Source: Petunia secreta (Eukaryota; Streptophyta; Magnoliopsida; Solanales; Solanaceae). From it: a DNA stretch of 64,000 bases. Made by a program: the position numbers and the translations under genes. Positions 22,218-33,142 of the stretch are shown piece after piece. Position 1 is the first letter of the stretch, and every line of letters begins with the position of its first letter. The notes beneath the pieces are model-generated. The model had not been told where the DNA came from. It saw nothing but the letters and a program-made list of their open reading frames with translations, and did no database searches. The DNA lies in contig JARKIP010000033.1 of NCBI GenBank assembly GCA_029990175.1, positions 930,001 to 994,000 on the forward strand. The letters are read 5' to 3'.

Positions 22218-22515
22218 TGAAGGAACTCAAATACAAAAAAAATATTTTATTAATAGAACTATAGAGAAAAAGTTAGAGCCTTTGTTCTATCACTTATAAA
22301 CTCTTAAGCTCACCATAACTTACCACAACTCACCAAAAGAATAATGGGTAACAATACCTCTATTTATAAGTAGCAAATAAAACCAACTTTGACTAGAACT
22401 AGAAACCTATTCCAATATGGTTTAACCAAAAACCCAACTAGACATTAATTAAATAAACTACCAAATATCAAATCCTAAATTATTTAGGAATATTAATCTT
22501 GGTTTAATTCCAACA
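22218..22515 (-). repeat. 5' LTR of the copia-like gag-only element
   Basis: About 298 bp on the minus strand, from TGTTGGAATT to TTGAGTTCCTTCA. The outer 160 bp match the truncated left LTR. Confidence 0.72.
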
Positions 22516-22932
22516 TTTAGTACTAATAAATTGGTTTAATCTCCATTATATTCACGTTAAACCTCCATTAGATTGAGGGTTTTGCTTCACCTACCAACTA
22601 TAGAAGTGTGTGACTATCACGTCTAAAATTAAAGTTCAAATGTTAAATAAAAAATAATTTTATTTACTTTATAATATCTTCAACATGTCTCTCAAGTGCA
22701 TGCATGATTTTTTTCCATAGGCCAAGAATGTGAAAATTCTTTTTGATATGTGTGGGTGAAACTCCAATACAATGACTCTTTGGTTGCTCCAAGAATATAT
22801 TGAATTGTATGACGATCTATAAAAGTTTAAGGCATAAGAGAGATGACATTTTTCTTTACTTAATATTATCTTCAACTCCAACATCAATGATTAAGGAATC
22901 TTTACCCCCCACCACAATATTTTTATATATTC
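22516..22932. other. AT-rich spacer, nothing recognised
   Basis: No gene, repeat or RNA signal seen. Confidence 0.5.
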
Positions 22933-23165
22933 AGGGGCGCACCCACTAGCAAATTTTGGGTGCTAAAAGCACCTACTAGCCTTGGCACGAATTGTATATA
23001 GCTAAATAGAAAATATTAAGAAAAGATATATAAATAGTTAACGAGCACCCACAAAACAATAAGTTCAATATATAGGTGATTTCGTTAATGGGAGGATGCA
23101 AGAGCCTTAGCTACAAATGGGTTAAGAGATCAAATCTAACTTATAATTAATCCTTTTTTTTTCAA
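22933..23165. mobile_element. Possible hAT-type MITE remnant
   Basis: Begins CAGGGGCGCACCCA, close to the CAGGGGCGGA terminus of a common plant hAT-like MITE group, and contains the GAGCACCCACAAA phrase. The matching inverted terminus is not clear, so the right limit is approximate. Confidence 0.35.
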
Positions 23166-23499
23166 ATACAAATTATTAATACTTCTTCTCTGCTAGTATT
23201 ATCAAGCATCTATAGACTGGAAAACCTGGATCCTGTCACTATATATATCTGCTCAAGTCTAAATATTTTAGATACTGCACTTTTAGCTAGTTTATTGTTT
23301 CTCTCTGGCGCTATGCTGAGTAATTTGAATGTGATCACATCGTCAACTTCAAAACAGGCTTTTAGCTAGCACAAAAGGAGGCAACCATTTCCAATCAATA
23401 ACAAATCTGATTTTATGTGTCAAATGTCAATGGACTTATAAAGTACTACTGGAAAACGTTTGTAACAAGAAAAAGAGAACTTTACGTGAGATGACAACC

Positions 23500-24570
23500 C
23501 TACTAGCAAAATTACAAAAAAAATACTGATACTTTTAAATATTTACACTACATAACGATACATTTAAACATTTACACTATATACCATTTTTTTATTTCCC
23601 TCCCTCCCTACCACAAAACCTTAATTTCTCTCTCTTTCTCTCCCCTCCACCCACCCAGCCACCCGTCCGCCGTCCTTCCTCCGATCTTCGGAGACTAGCA
23701 GCTGTATTTCTCCGGCCAAGCAGCACGTTTTTTGGTGTTGTTGCTGCTCTTTTATACCATTTTTTGGGAGTTGTGCCATCACCAGAGTGGCGGCGTTACT
23801 GCTGTTGCTCTAGACATCGCCGCTGCTCCCAGATCTGTTGCTGGTGGTGTTCGTCGGCGTCGGATCTGGTGGCTCCGATCTGCTTCTTTCCTTCTTCTTC
23901 TTTTTTTTTTTCTTTTTTTGTTTGTTTTATAAGTGTATTAATGTGTATATACATATATACCTTTTGTATTAATGTGTATATGTATTGTTTGTGCCTAAAT
24001 ACACATTAAAATATTTTCGAATGCCTATTGAATTTTTTGTATTGTTATTGTATATTTCTGTATTTTTGCATTTTCAATTGTATGTTTGGAATATTTTTTG
24101 TTGTGTATGTGTATATTTTTGTATATACACGTATTTAAGTGTATGTGTATTTTAAGTGTATGTGAATAAGTAGTTTGCATATTCCAAAATTTATTTTGTA
24201 TAGCTTTGTATGTTGTGGGTGCATATAAATGTATGTTATGTATATTCAAATTTTATGTATGTTTATGTAGTTTTTATTGGTTAAATATACACTTTTTAAA
24301 GTATGGATGCGTATTTTTGTATGTTTTATGCTTGTTTAGATTGTTTTCCAGATTTTTTTTTAAAACAAAAAGATTTCCAGCGACCGGCCACCGGCAGCAT
24401 ACCTGAAACTGAAGTAGTGGATTGGGGGAGGAATAAAACTTCATTTCCACTGTTTTGTTGAAACTTATATATACTTTGTAAAAAAAGTATTGCTATGTTT
24501 TATAAAATAGAAAAATATTGGTATTTTTTGTAAATATGGTGTTAGAGTTGTATTTGTAAATCACCCTAAG
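23500..24570. mobile_element. Possible non-autonomous DNA transposon carrying a gene fragment
   Basis: Left and right ends show imperfect inverted similarity (ATTACAAAAAAAATACTG near 23511 against ATTTACAAAAAATACCAATA read inward from the minus strand near 24535). Between them is a CT-rich, 5'-UTR-like stretch (23596-23700), a short GC-rich coding-like piece (23732-23932) and a TG/TA-rich low-complexity tract. This resembles gene-fragment-carrying Mutator-like elements, but no transposase or TSD was found. Confidence 0.3.
23930..24330. repeat. TG/TA-rich low-complexity tract
   Basis: Repeated words such as GTGTATATG, TGTATATAC and TTTTGTATG in about 400 bp. Open frames here are low-complexity artefacts. 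Confidence 0.7.
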
Positions 24571-24960
24571 AAAAATTCAAGAAGCGGTGGGGCAGGCCCT
24601 CCCTCTTTTCAAGTCAAAGTATGAAGAGTAAACTATTTTTTTACCACAACGCTTTCATATATTTTTCAAAAAAAAAAAATTAATTATAAAAATGGGTATA
24701 ATTTATAGGCCAATCCATCTCATTTCTGATTAAAAATTTATGTCGGAAAACAAAAAAAAAAAAAAAAGGCCTTAAGCTAATAAGAGAGATAAAAAGTGTC
24801 CTCTTGTACTTGGACTTTCCATTATTTTGAAATGAAGGATAGTACTATTTTGTTGATTTAAATTAAAGTAAGTCCACTCAAACTCTGAAGCTGTCGTTCT
24901 TTTTACGCATGCACGAGTGCCCTCGTCTTTATATATTTTTTACGAAATTTGTAACGGGGT
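24571..24960. other. AT-rich spacer with A runs, nothing recognised
   Basis: A-rich runs near 24670 and 24752-24770. No gene. It ends with the GGGGT target site at 24956-24960. Confidence 0.5.
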
Positions 24961-25862
24961 TGTTGAGAAAAGGTTTTGAAGAATAACAAACACAAAGGAC
25001 CCAGTGGTTCCGAAGGAGAACCTCGTCCTTGTATAGAAGGGCACGACTGATCGAAAAGATCGGTGCGTTGCAAATCCCTGCGGAACTAGGAATAGTGACG
25101 TGTGAACGAGTATGCATCCTAGCCAGACTAAAAGAGGCGGTGCCCAGGCTGTGTCTTCGAAGTACGAATATGAGTTGGACTCGAAGAAGGAAAGAGTCAC
25201 AAGGAATCTTGTCTTACCATAATTACAAAATTTCCTTGTAGGACTCAACTAGGGTACTGAAGCCCATATAAATACAAGTAGTTGATACAGTCGAAAGTAG
25301 TTATTTCACAAACAGAGAGTTGAGAGCATACAAAGGCGATCCAGTAGCTTTCTACGTGAGATAACTGAAGAAGACAACTAGTGAAGCTAAGTAGTTTGAG
25401 TCTAGGTATTTTGTCTAGGTTCTTGAGTTGTAAGTTGTCTTGCTTTGTGCATTCATTGTCTTTACCTATTAGCGTATCTTAGAAGCAATTGTATTAGGTG
25501 AATCTTTGAGAGATTACTTTGTAAAACTAGAGTTTAGCTTTGTTGAGTGATTAAGGTCTAGAGTGTAGCCCCTTGGTTACAGAGTCTTGTAATCAGAAAT
25601 TTGCTTTTGTTGTTAGTGGATTGAGTTCTAAATTCCCAGAGTGTGGGTCGTGGTTTTTCTCCCTTGGGCAAGGAGTTTTCCACGTAAAATCCTTGTGTTC
25701 CTCGTGTTTGCGATCGTCGTGTGTTGTGGTGTTCAATTGGTAAAACTGTAGAGGCAAGAACAGGGTTCTTGACTCTGGAGAATCGAGTTCTTGAAACAAA
25801 AATTGGTGGACACTATTCAACCCCTCCTTCTAGTGTCCTTAGGAGGTGCATAAATTATAACA
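24961..25862 (+). repeat. 5' LTR of the SIRE-like element
   Basis: Starts TGTTGAGAAAAGG, ends ATTATAACA. A TATA box lies at 25267. Divergence from the 3' LTR is a few percent by eye. Confidence 0.92.
25267..25274 (+). promoter_or_regulatory. TATA box of the SIRE-like 5' LTR
   Basis: TATAAATA, conserved in the 3' LTR at 35053-35060. Confidence 0.65.
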
Positions 25863-25863
25863 A

Positions 25864-25877
25864 GTAGTATCAGAGCA
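25864..25877 (+). other. Primer binding site (tRNA-Met type, variant)
   Basis: TAGTATCAGAGCAGG begins 2-3 bases after the LTR end; it has A in place of the second base of TGGTATCAGAGC. Confidence 0.8.
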
Positions 25878-25920
25878 GGTCTTCTCGCACTACGTTAACA
25901 CCTTGAGAAGGATCAGAATT

Positions 25921-27705
25921 ATGAGTGCGCCACCTACCATCACTGAAGGACAGTCAGTTCAGAGGCCCCCACAGTTCAATGGGAAGTACTATGCTTGGTG
26001 GAAGAACAGGATGGAAAATTGCATATGTGCTGAGGACAACCAACTATGGCTGATAGTATCAGAAGGAAATTTGACTCCTACTAAAATAGTTGGTGAGAAA
26101 GCTGCTGCCAAACAAGAACCTAAGTTGAAAGAGGAGTTCAATAAGGCGGACTATAAGATGATTGAAAAGAATCACAAAGCCAAACGTTTGGTAATTTGTG
26201 GTCTTGGTCCTGAGGAGTTTAACAGAGTATCATCTTACAAGACTGCCAAGGAAATCTGAGATGCCTTGTAGGTTGCGCATGAAGGAACCACTGAAGTGAA
26301 GGACTCAAAGAGAAGAATGCTGAAGAGACAATTTGAGTTTTTCTCTATGGGAGAGAAGGAATCAGTCCAGTATATGATGACCAGGTTGACCATTATTACT
26401 AATGAGATGAGATCCCTTGACATGGAGCTGCCAGAAGTAGAGATGGTGGATAAAATTCTGAATGTCCTACCTGAGGCTTGGGAACCCAAGATGACTGCTA
26501 TCATTGAGTCTAAACCTCTAATATCCATTCAACTTGAAGAACTGGTTGGTAGCCTGAAAACTCATGAGATGATGAAAGATTCAAAAACTAAACCAGCTCT
26601 CAAGAAGGACAAGACCATTGCACTCGAAGCAATAGATGAAGCTGATGATTATGTTGATCTGCAATCAGTTGAAGCAGCAATGGTTAGTGCCTTGAGACAG
26701 AATCTTAACTTGAGAAGGTTTAAAGGCTTCAAAAGAAGTGGCAAGGAAAACTCTGGAAGGAAGAATATAGTCGACAGTCCTGACTACTCAGGATGCTTTA
26801 AGTGCTTCAAGAAGGATTATGTTGTTATGGATTGTCCTATGTGGGAAGCAGAATGGATGAAAAACAGAGCAACTAAGGAAAAGGAAAAGGAGGCGTCAAA
26901 GGAGAATGACAAAGATAAGAAGAAGGCAAGACGGCCTCCAAACTTCAGAGCCGAAAGAAGGAAGAGAAAAGAAGCTTTCTATGCTACATGGGGACCAACT
27001 AACAGTGAATCTAATCATGAAAAGGGATCTGGAGATGAATACCCACTAGCATTGATGGGATTGACAGACATCATTTCTGATGAGGAAGACCCTCGGGAGT
27101 TCAGAGGAGGAAGAGATCCTTCAAAGCCACCTGTGTTCAACGGGACTAACTACAAGTGCTGGAAGAAACAGATGAAAAACTTCCTTCAAGCAACAGATTA
27201 CAGTCTCTGGTTAACTGTGAAAAGAGGACCACACGTTCCTGTAAAGAGAGCAGCAAACGGAGTTCTGGTGCCCAAGAAGGTAGAAGAACTAGATCCTCAA
27301 GATCTAGACTGGCTACAGGTAAATTCCAAAGCTGAATTGTACCTGAGAAGAGGGCTTACTACTGATGTGCTGGCAAGAATCCTTGAATACAAGTCTGCTA
27401 AGGAAGTATGGGAAAAGCTGAAAGAGATGTATACAAGTGATGATCAAAAGAAGGACTCAGCTCTTATGGCAACTGATGGAGTTGAAGCTGCTCATTCAGC
27501 AGAGGTATGTCTATCTGATCTTAAGGAAAATCTACACACATACACCACTGAAAACCTGATCTTAATTATTGCCACCTTAATTGAGGGTTATGAGAAGGAG
27601 AAAATTGAAAAAGATCGATTAACTGAAGAATTAAGTGATCTCAGAACTAAGCACAAGAGTCTTCAAGAACAAACATTGAACTGGAAAAAATCAATGCCAT
27701 TATAA
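25921..27705 (+). pseudogene. Gag with two tandem N-terminal capsid domains
   Basis: From ATG 25921 one frame runs to 27705 with two in-frame stops (26257 TGA at a Trp position, 26269 TAG). The first capsid domain (QFNGKYYAWWKNRM, about residue 20, to ELVGSLKTHE, about residue 213) is followed by a zinc-knuckle-like motif at 26794-26835 in which the His is Tyr (CFKCFKKDYVVMDC). A lysine-rich stretch follows, then a second N-terminal capsid block from about 27124 (PPVFNGTNYKCWKKQMKNF) to 27440 (SAKEVWEKLKEMY). The tail (27500-27700) is helical and charged. Gag packages RNA; one capsid domain is normal, so the doubling is unusual. Confidence 0.85.
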
Positions 27706-28105
27706 AAGGGCAGACTCTTGTGTCAAACTCTAAGATCACTGAACTGGAATTTGAACTTAATCAATTAAAAGAGAGTATAAATGGTAAGAAAGTAATAAGT
27801 GAAGTTCAAACCTTTCTTGAATAAAACTTAAAAGAACAACTGAGATTCTGTATCAGGAAACTGAAAAGAACAAGATTTTAAGTCAAAAGGTTGAAAAAAC
27901 TGAATATGAACTTACCAGATTAACAAAATGGAATAAGTCTTCTGAGGCAATGAACTGGGTTCTTGAAAATCAGAACAAGGGAAAACAAGGGCTAGGATTC
28001 AAGAAACCATTGCCTCCATATAATCCTAAGAGCAAGTATGTAGGTTTGACTTGTAACATATTATGTACCTTTTGTGGCGAAATTGGACACGATTAACAAA
28101 GGTGC
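27706..28105 (+). pseudogene. Gag C-terminal region with second zinc knuckle, frameshifted
   Basis: Downstream of the 27705 stop the reading continues in other frames as a charged coiled-coil-like region. It ends in a second CCHC-type knuckle at 28064-28105, reading CTFCGEIGHD-stop-QRC with all four metal ligands present but a stop after the Asp. This is the nucleocapsid module normally next to the protease. Confidence 0.7.
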
Positions 28106-28243
28106 ATGAGTGCAAGCAAGGCAAAGGCCAAGAATAAAAGAAGTGTTCTACCTAAATGGGATAAACAGGATTTGATTTATCCATTTTCTCATAAGAAGTG
28201 ACCCAAGCTTTTCTGGGTTCCTAAAGCTAACCGTTAATCTGTT

Positions 28244-28440
28244 TTGCAGGCTGGAGTGAGAGAGAACATCCCAAGCTGGATTCTTGATAACGGTTGTTCA
28301 AGGCACATGACAGGAGAGAGAAGAAAATTTCTCACTCGCAGCATTTCAAGGAGGCAGTGTAGCCTTCGGAGGAGGAAAAAGTGGTCAAATTGTAAGAATT
28401 GGAAAAGTTATGAGAACTCTGGATCATGCAATTGAGAACG
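28244..28440 (+). pseudogene. Copia protease remnant, active site altered
   Basis: SWILDNGCSRHMTGE at about 28272-28316 is the Copia retropepsin active site, but the usual D-S-G or D-T-G reads D-N-G (28286-28294). A frameshift follows within about 15 codons; the frame resumes at 28410. Confidence 0.8.
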
Positions 28441-29651
28441 TATACTGTGTCGATGGTCTAAGACACAACCTGCTGAGTATCTCTGAACTATGTGATAGAG
28501 GAAATGAAGCGAGTTTCTCATATGTAGGGTGCATTGTGAATCTACAGAGTGGAGAAATTGTTATGGAAGGAAAAAAGGTGAACAATATATACAAAGCATC
28601 ACTGAAATCACTACCTGATGACAATTTAACATGCTTGAACGTGCAAGAAAATGATTCTCGGTTGTGGCACAAAAGAATGGGTCATGCAAGTCTCTCACAA
28701 CTCAACAAGCTAGTATCAAAGGAACTGGTTCGTGGACTGCCTAGTAAGAGATTTGAAAACATAAAAATGTGTCATACTTGTGTAAGGGGGAAGCATGTGA
28801 AATCATCCTTTAAATCAAAGAAGGTGGTAAGTACATCAAAACCACTGGAATTAAAACATATGGATCTGTGTGGACCTATGCGAGTCAGAAGCAGAGGAGG
28901 AAAGAGGTTTGTGTTCATAATTGTGGACGACTACTCTAGGTACACATGGACCTTGTTCTTGGCGTCTAAAGATGAAGCCTTTGACAGCTTCAAAGACTGG
29001 GCTGGTGTTGTGAAGAAAAGGTTAAGCCTAGAACTTATCAGTATTAGATCTGATCATGGAACGGTGTTTGAAAACTAAAAATTCTCTGAGTACTAGGCAA
29101 AATACAGCATTGATCATAATTTCTCTGCACCAAGAACTCCACAGCAAAATGGAGTAGTTGAAAGGAAGAACAGGTCTTTGGAGGATATGGCAAGGGCTAT
29201 GTTGCTGTCAAGTGGGCTTGCAAGAAACTTTTGGGTTGAAGCGATAAACGTTGTATGCTATTTGCTGAACAGATGCTCCATCAGAGCTATTCTTGACAAG
29301 ACCCCTTATGAGCTTCTAAGAGGAAGGAAACCAAACATTGCTCATCTTAGACCATTTGGGTGTAAGTGTTTCGTTCACAACAATGGCAAGGAACCTTTGG
29401 GAAAATTTGATGCAACAAGTGATGAGGCAATATTCCTTAGCTATTCTACTCAAAGCAAAACATACAAAGTGTTTAATAAAAGAACACAAACAGTGGAGGA
29501 AAGTATGCATGTGGTATTTGATGAATCTGATAAGGCACTAGATGAAACTGAAGTAGATGATCAAGCGATTGGCCTTAGTCGAGAAGATGGTGCAGCTGAC
29601 TCTGAAGATCCAGAAGAAAAAGAAGAATCATGTGAGGATTCCACTTCATGA
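28410..29651 (+). pseudogene. Copia integrase
   Basis: The first piece (28410-29078) holds the end of protease (VDGLRHNLLSISELC), then the zinc-binding region with WHKRMGHASLSQL and CHTCVRGKH (His-His-Cys-Cys), and the core start: LKHMDLCGPM with catalytic Asp at 28863 and RSDHGTVFEN with the second. A stop at 29076 breaks the frame; the Glu follows in GVVERKNRS. The second piece (29178-29651) is the C-terminal part (EAINVVCYLLNRC, GRKPNIAHLRPFGC, FLSYSTQSKTYKVFN). It would insert element cDNA into the host genome. Inactive because of stops. Confidence 0.9.
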
Positions 29652-29943
29652 GAACAATGAGTCAATATGATAGGGGGAACATCAGATGAAGTCGATGATT
29701 CAGCAAGTCAGAAAGAACCTACCCGAAGTGATGCTGAAGGTTCTTCTCGTCATATTCAGCCCAGGCCATGGAAGCACCAAAGTTCTCATTCTTTGGAGAG
29801 TGTATTATCGGAGCTGGATACTGGAATCATGACAAGATCGGCCTTGAAGAATTTCTGAACATTCTTTACCTTTCTATCATCTCTAGAACCAAAGAATGTG
29901 AAAGAAGCCTTAGAAAATCCAGATTGGATTCTAGCCATGCAAG
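29652..29943 (+). pseudogene. Integrase to reverse transcriptase linker
   Basis: Charged, Ser-rich spacer with stops (DDSASQKEPTRSDAEG) ending at WILAMQDELHQFERSK-type residues just before the RT. Normal for Copia pol. Confidence 0.65.
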
Positions 29944-30648
29944 ATGAACTTCATCAGTTTGAAAGAAGCAAAGTATGGCACCTGGTTCCAGCCGAAGGAA
30001 AAATCAATAATTGGAATAAAGTGGGTGTTCAGAAATAAACTGGATGAGCACGGTATAGTGACAAGAAACAAGGCCAGATTAGTAGTTCAAGGATACAGCC
30101 AGGAAGAAGGAATTTACTATGATGAGACTTTTGCACCAGTAGCAAGGATGGAAGCCATTAGAATGTTGATTGCTTTTGCTACATACATGGAGTTCACACT
30201 GTATCAGATGGATGTGAAGAGTGCCTTCCTGAATGGCTACCTAAATGAAGAAGTCTATGTAATACAGCCACCAAGTTTTGTAAACAATGAATTTCCTAAT
30301 CATGTTTACAAACTGGACAAGGCACTCTATGGATTGAAGCAAGCTCCAAGAACCTGGTATGAAAGACTATCAGGATTCTTACTGAAGAATGGTTTTTCAA
30401 GAGGAAAAATTAGTAATACATTATTCCTGAAGAAGAAAGGAAAGGATTTATTGGTGGTTCAAGTATATGTTGATGATATCATTTTTGGAGCCACTAATGA
30501 GGAACTATGCAAGGGATTTGCTGATTTGATGGGCAGTGAATTTGAAATGAGCATGATGGGAGAACTCAATTTCTTCCTAGGACTGCAGATAAAACAGATG
30601 CTTGAAGGAACCATGATTCATCAACAAAAAATGTCAAGGAACTTCTGA
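29944..30648 (+). pseudogene. Copia reverse transcriptase
   Basis: Contains KWVFRNKLDEHG, NKARLVVQGYSQEEGIYY, TFAPVARMEAIRMLIA, the MDVKSAFLNGYL block with the first catalytic Asp, KALYGLKQAPRTWY, and the YVDD box at 30466-30477. All catalytic residues remain. A frameshift just upstream (near 29990) and a break near 30648 separate it from its neighbours. It copies element RNA to DNA. Confidence 0.92.
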
Positions 30649-30677
30649 AGAAATTTGACATAGAAGGAGCAAAAGAA

Positions 30678-31432
30678 ATGACTACACCCATTGCTCCTGG
30701 AACCAAGCTGGATATGGATGAACTAGGTCCTTCTACGAATGAGACAAAATATAGAGGAATCATAGGATCACTCCTCTATTTCACAGCCAGTCGACCTGAT
30801 ATCGTATACCGTATGGGACTGTGTGCTAGATTTCAGTCCAAGCCTAAGGAATCACATCTGACAGCAGTAAAGAGGATCTTGAGATATTTGAAAGGAACTC
30901 AGGATCTATGTCTACGGTACCCAAGGGGAGGTACTTTTGAACTAATTGGTTTTGCTGATGCACATTATGCAGGTCACTTGGTGGACAGGAAGAGCACTTC
31001 AGGAATGGCACATTTTCTTGGTCCTTGCTTAGTTTCGTGGGCGACAAAGAAGCAGAATTCAGTAGCCTTGTCCACTGCAGAAGCTGAGTAGTAGCAGCTG
31101 CATCATGTTGCTCACAATTGCTATGGATCAAACAGCAGTTGGAGGACTTTAGAATTAAATGTGGAGCTGTGCCAAATTTCTGTGATAACACAAGTGCAGT
31201 CAATATTGCCAAGAACCCAGTCCAACATAAAAGAACAAAGCATATTGATATTAGACACCATTTTCTTAGAGACAATGTAGAAAAGGGTCTGATTACCATG
31301 AATTCTTGCAGGACTGAAGACCAAATTGCTGACATATTTACCAAAGCATTGAACAAAGTGCAGTTTGAGAGGAACAGGTTGGAGTTAGGGATGACCAAAA
31401 TACATGATGACCCAGCAGTTGTCCCTCAATGA
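30678..31432 (+). pseudogene. Copia RNase H, one in-frame stop
   Basis: Holds YRGIIGSLLYFTASRPDI, RILRYLKGTQDLCL, GFADAHYAGHLVDRKSTSG with the RNase H Asp, and LSTAEAE ending in a stop at 31089, then IKQQLEDF, FCDNTSAVNIAKNP and KHIDIRHHFLRD through to DIFTKALNKVQFE. It ends at 31432. RNase H degrades the RNA of the hybrid; only the stop and small frame changes disable it. Confidence 0.9.
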
Positions 31433-32062
31433 TTGGTTAGTTAAGTGTTCAGTAATTTGTTTGTAACTATTGTTATTATTGTCCAGTCTAAGTTTGTACT
31501 TCATTAAGTATACTTGTTCAGCTGATGAGCACCAGCTTGGGCTAATGTGATCCCATAAAGAACCTACTAGGTATGTAAAAGGAATCAAACTAAGCATGAG
31601 GAATCATGTCCATGTACAGTCACGCAGCCCTGCATGATAGGAGTCATAACTGAAATTAATTGTCAATTATACGTATGTCAAGGGAGGCTTTCCATATTCC
31701 TGTAACTGTCCTAAATTATAGGAACACATTCCTTTTTGGGTTAGACTTCTATTAGACTTTGAATGGACCCCATTATTTTAAAAGGTTTTATTTGGCTGAG
31801 TCCAAGTAGCCGTCAAATCTGTAACCCTTTCCCGGTTCCCAAAAAGTTCAAAATGCTGTTTTTTCATTTTTTTTGCCATCATTACTTTCTATTCCCCAGG
31901 AAAACCTCTCATCACCATAACTCCTTCTCACACTCTTGTTTTGATCGAAACAGAAAAATTACACTTGCAAACAATTTCTCTTCACTCAACCTATTTTTTC
32001 TGTCTAAAAGTCGAACCGAGAAACTTCGTCATCTTATTCTCAAAACCCTAACTATCATCGTC
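31433..32062 (+). other. Non-coding region between pol and the accessory ORFs
   Basis: About 630 bp. Contains no domain. The accessory frame is open from 31763, but the first ATG with a plausible downstream protein is 32063. Confidence 0.5.
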
Positions 32063-32434
32063 ATGTCTCAAGCACAGGCTACATCAACTTCACCCACCAA
32101 AATCTCCAAAACTCGCATATCAAAGAAATCTACACCAAAACCCCCTCCATCTGCTCTTGCAAAGAGATTTGCCGTGGCTAGGACAAAGTTTTTCAAAAAT
32201 GGAGAAAAGAAATTAGTCAAGAAGATGATGGCCAGATCCTTTCCCTCTACGCCTACAGAAAAAGTCTTTGCTAAAAGACCGGTTAAGGTAATACCTGACT
32301 CTACTTTATCTACTTCTGCTATTTTAAAAGTAGTAAAAAGTCTCGAAAAAGTGAGTACTGAAACATTGGTAAAAGGACTAGATGAATTAGTAGGAAAGGT
32401 AGAACCCTGTGGTACATCTGATGGGGGAAGGTAG
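32063..32434 (+). pseudogene. Accessory ORF, part 1 (basic Ser/Thr/Pro-rich N-terminus)
   Basis: MSQAQATSTSPTKISKTRIS opens a Lys/Pro/Ser-rich stretch with a bipartite basic look (KNGEKKLVKKMMARS), which could be a nuclear or nucleic-acid binding tail (inference). It stops at 32434. The acidic part 2 follows in another frame, so the accessory protein is probably frameshifted here. Confidence 0.55.
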
Positions 32435-32505
32435 TTGAGGAAAATACAAAGATTGTTCAGGAGGAACCTAAGGCTAACCTGCATGAGCCTTTAGTATCTG
32501 AATGT

Positions 32506-33138
32506 GTGTTGGAGGTAGATGTTGTTGGAAGGGTGCTAGAAAAATTAAGAGAAGAGGATTCTGCTGAATCCCAAAAAGAACGTGTTGGTGAAACCAATTC
32601 TGATGTTGCTCTTAGTGAAAAAATTCAAGGGTTGTATGTACTTGAAGGTCCAGTTGTTGGAGGACCTAGTTCTGCTGAGGCTTCAAAAGATTTGCGCGAA
32701 GAACCTGGTTCTTGCCCAGATCCTACAGAGGCTGATGACGCAGAACTCAAGTGGATAGAGTCTGAAGAGGATAAGGATGAGGAGGTTGTCGAAGAAAAAG
32801 GTGAAAGTAAGGAAATTGCAGAGAAAACAGAAGAAACAAAGAGAAAAAGTGTGAAAAGAAGGTTTGGTGAGGAGGATGAAAGGCTGGTAAATGAAGGAGA
32901 AGAAGAAGAAGTGGTGTTTGTGAGGGAGAACAAAGTGGAGACTGACAAAAGAAGAAGATTGGTGAGAGGGGGAATGCCTGTATCTAAAAGCCGACTAGTG
33001 GATGAAATTAGTGAGGAGAGTGATGACAAAATTATGGTAGAGCCAGTGCCAAGAAGAGTAGGAATGAGGTCTGCTCTAAAACAACAGCTGGTGACAGTGG
33101 GAAAGCTTGAGAGGAAAGTTAAAAATGTGAGGGAATAG
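32506..33138 (+). pseudogene. Accessory ORF, part 2 (acidic, low complexity)
   Basis: 210 codons dominated by Glu, Lys and Ser, with runs such as ESEEDKDEEVVEEKGESKE. No fold recognised. The strongly Ser-rich frame on the minus strand at 32625-33224 is its antisense shadow. Same strand and order as parts 1 and 3. Confidence 0.55.
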
Positions 33139-33142
33139 AGAA

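Larger units (their letters stand above)
20563..22515 (-). mobile_element. Short copia-like LTR element with gag but no polymerase
   Basis: A 160-bp segment at about 20598-20757 recurs at about 22357-22515 in the same orientation. Read on the minus strand the right copy starts TGTTGGAATTAAACC, a normal LTR start, and ends at a primer site of the tRNA-Met type (22203-22215). The interior (about 1.45 kb) has a copia gag remnant and two further ORFs in other frames; no protease, integrase or reverse transcriptase is present. The left LTR is truncated on its outer side and has a small tandem duplication. No TSD could be found because of that truncation. Confidence 0.7.

Noticed and set aside
23732..24009. 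Two overlapping short frames with a hydrophobic C-terminus
   Set aside because: The hydrophobic part comes from a T-rich run; no start context or partner exon supports a gene.
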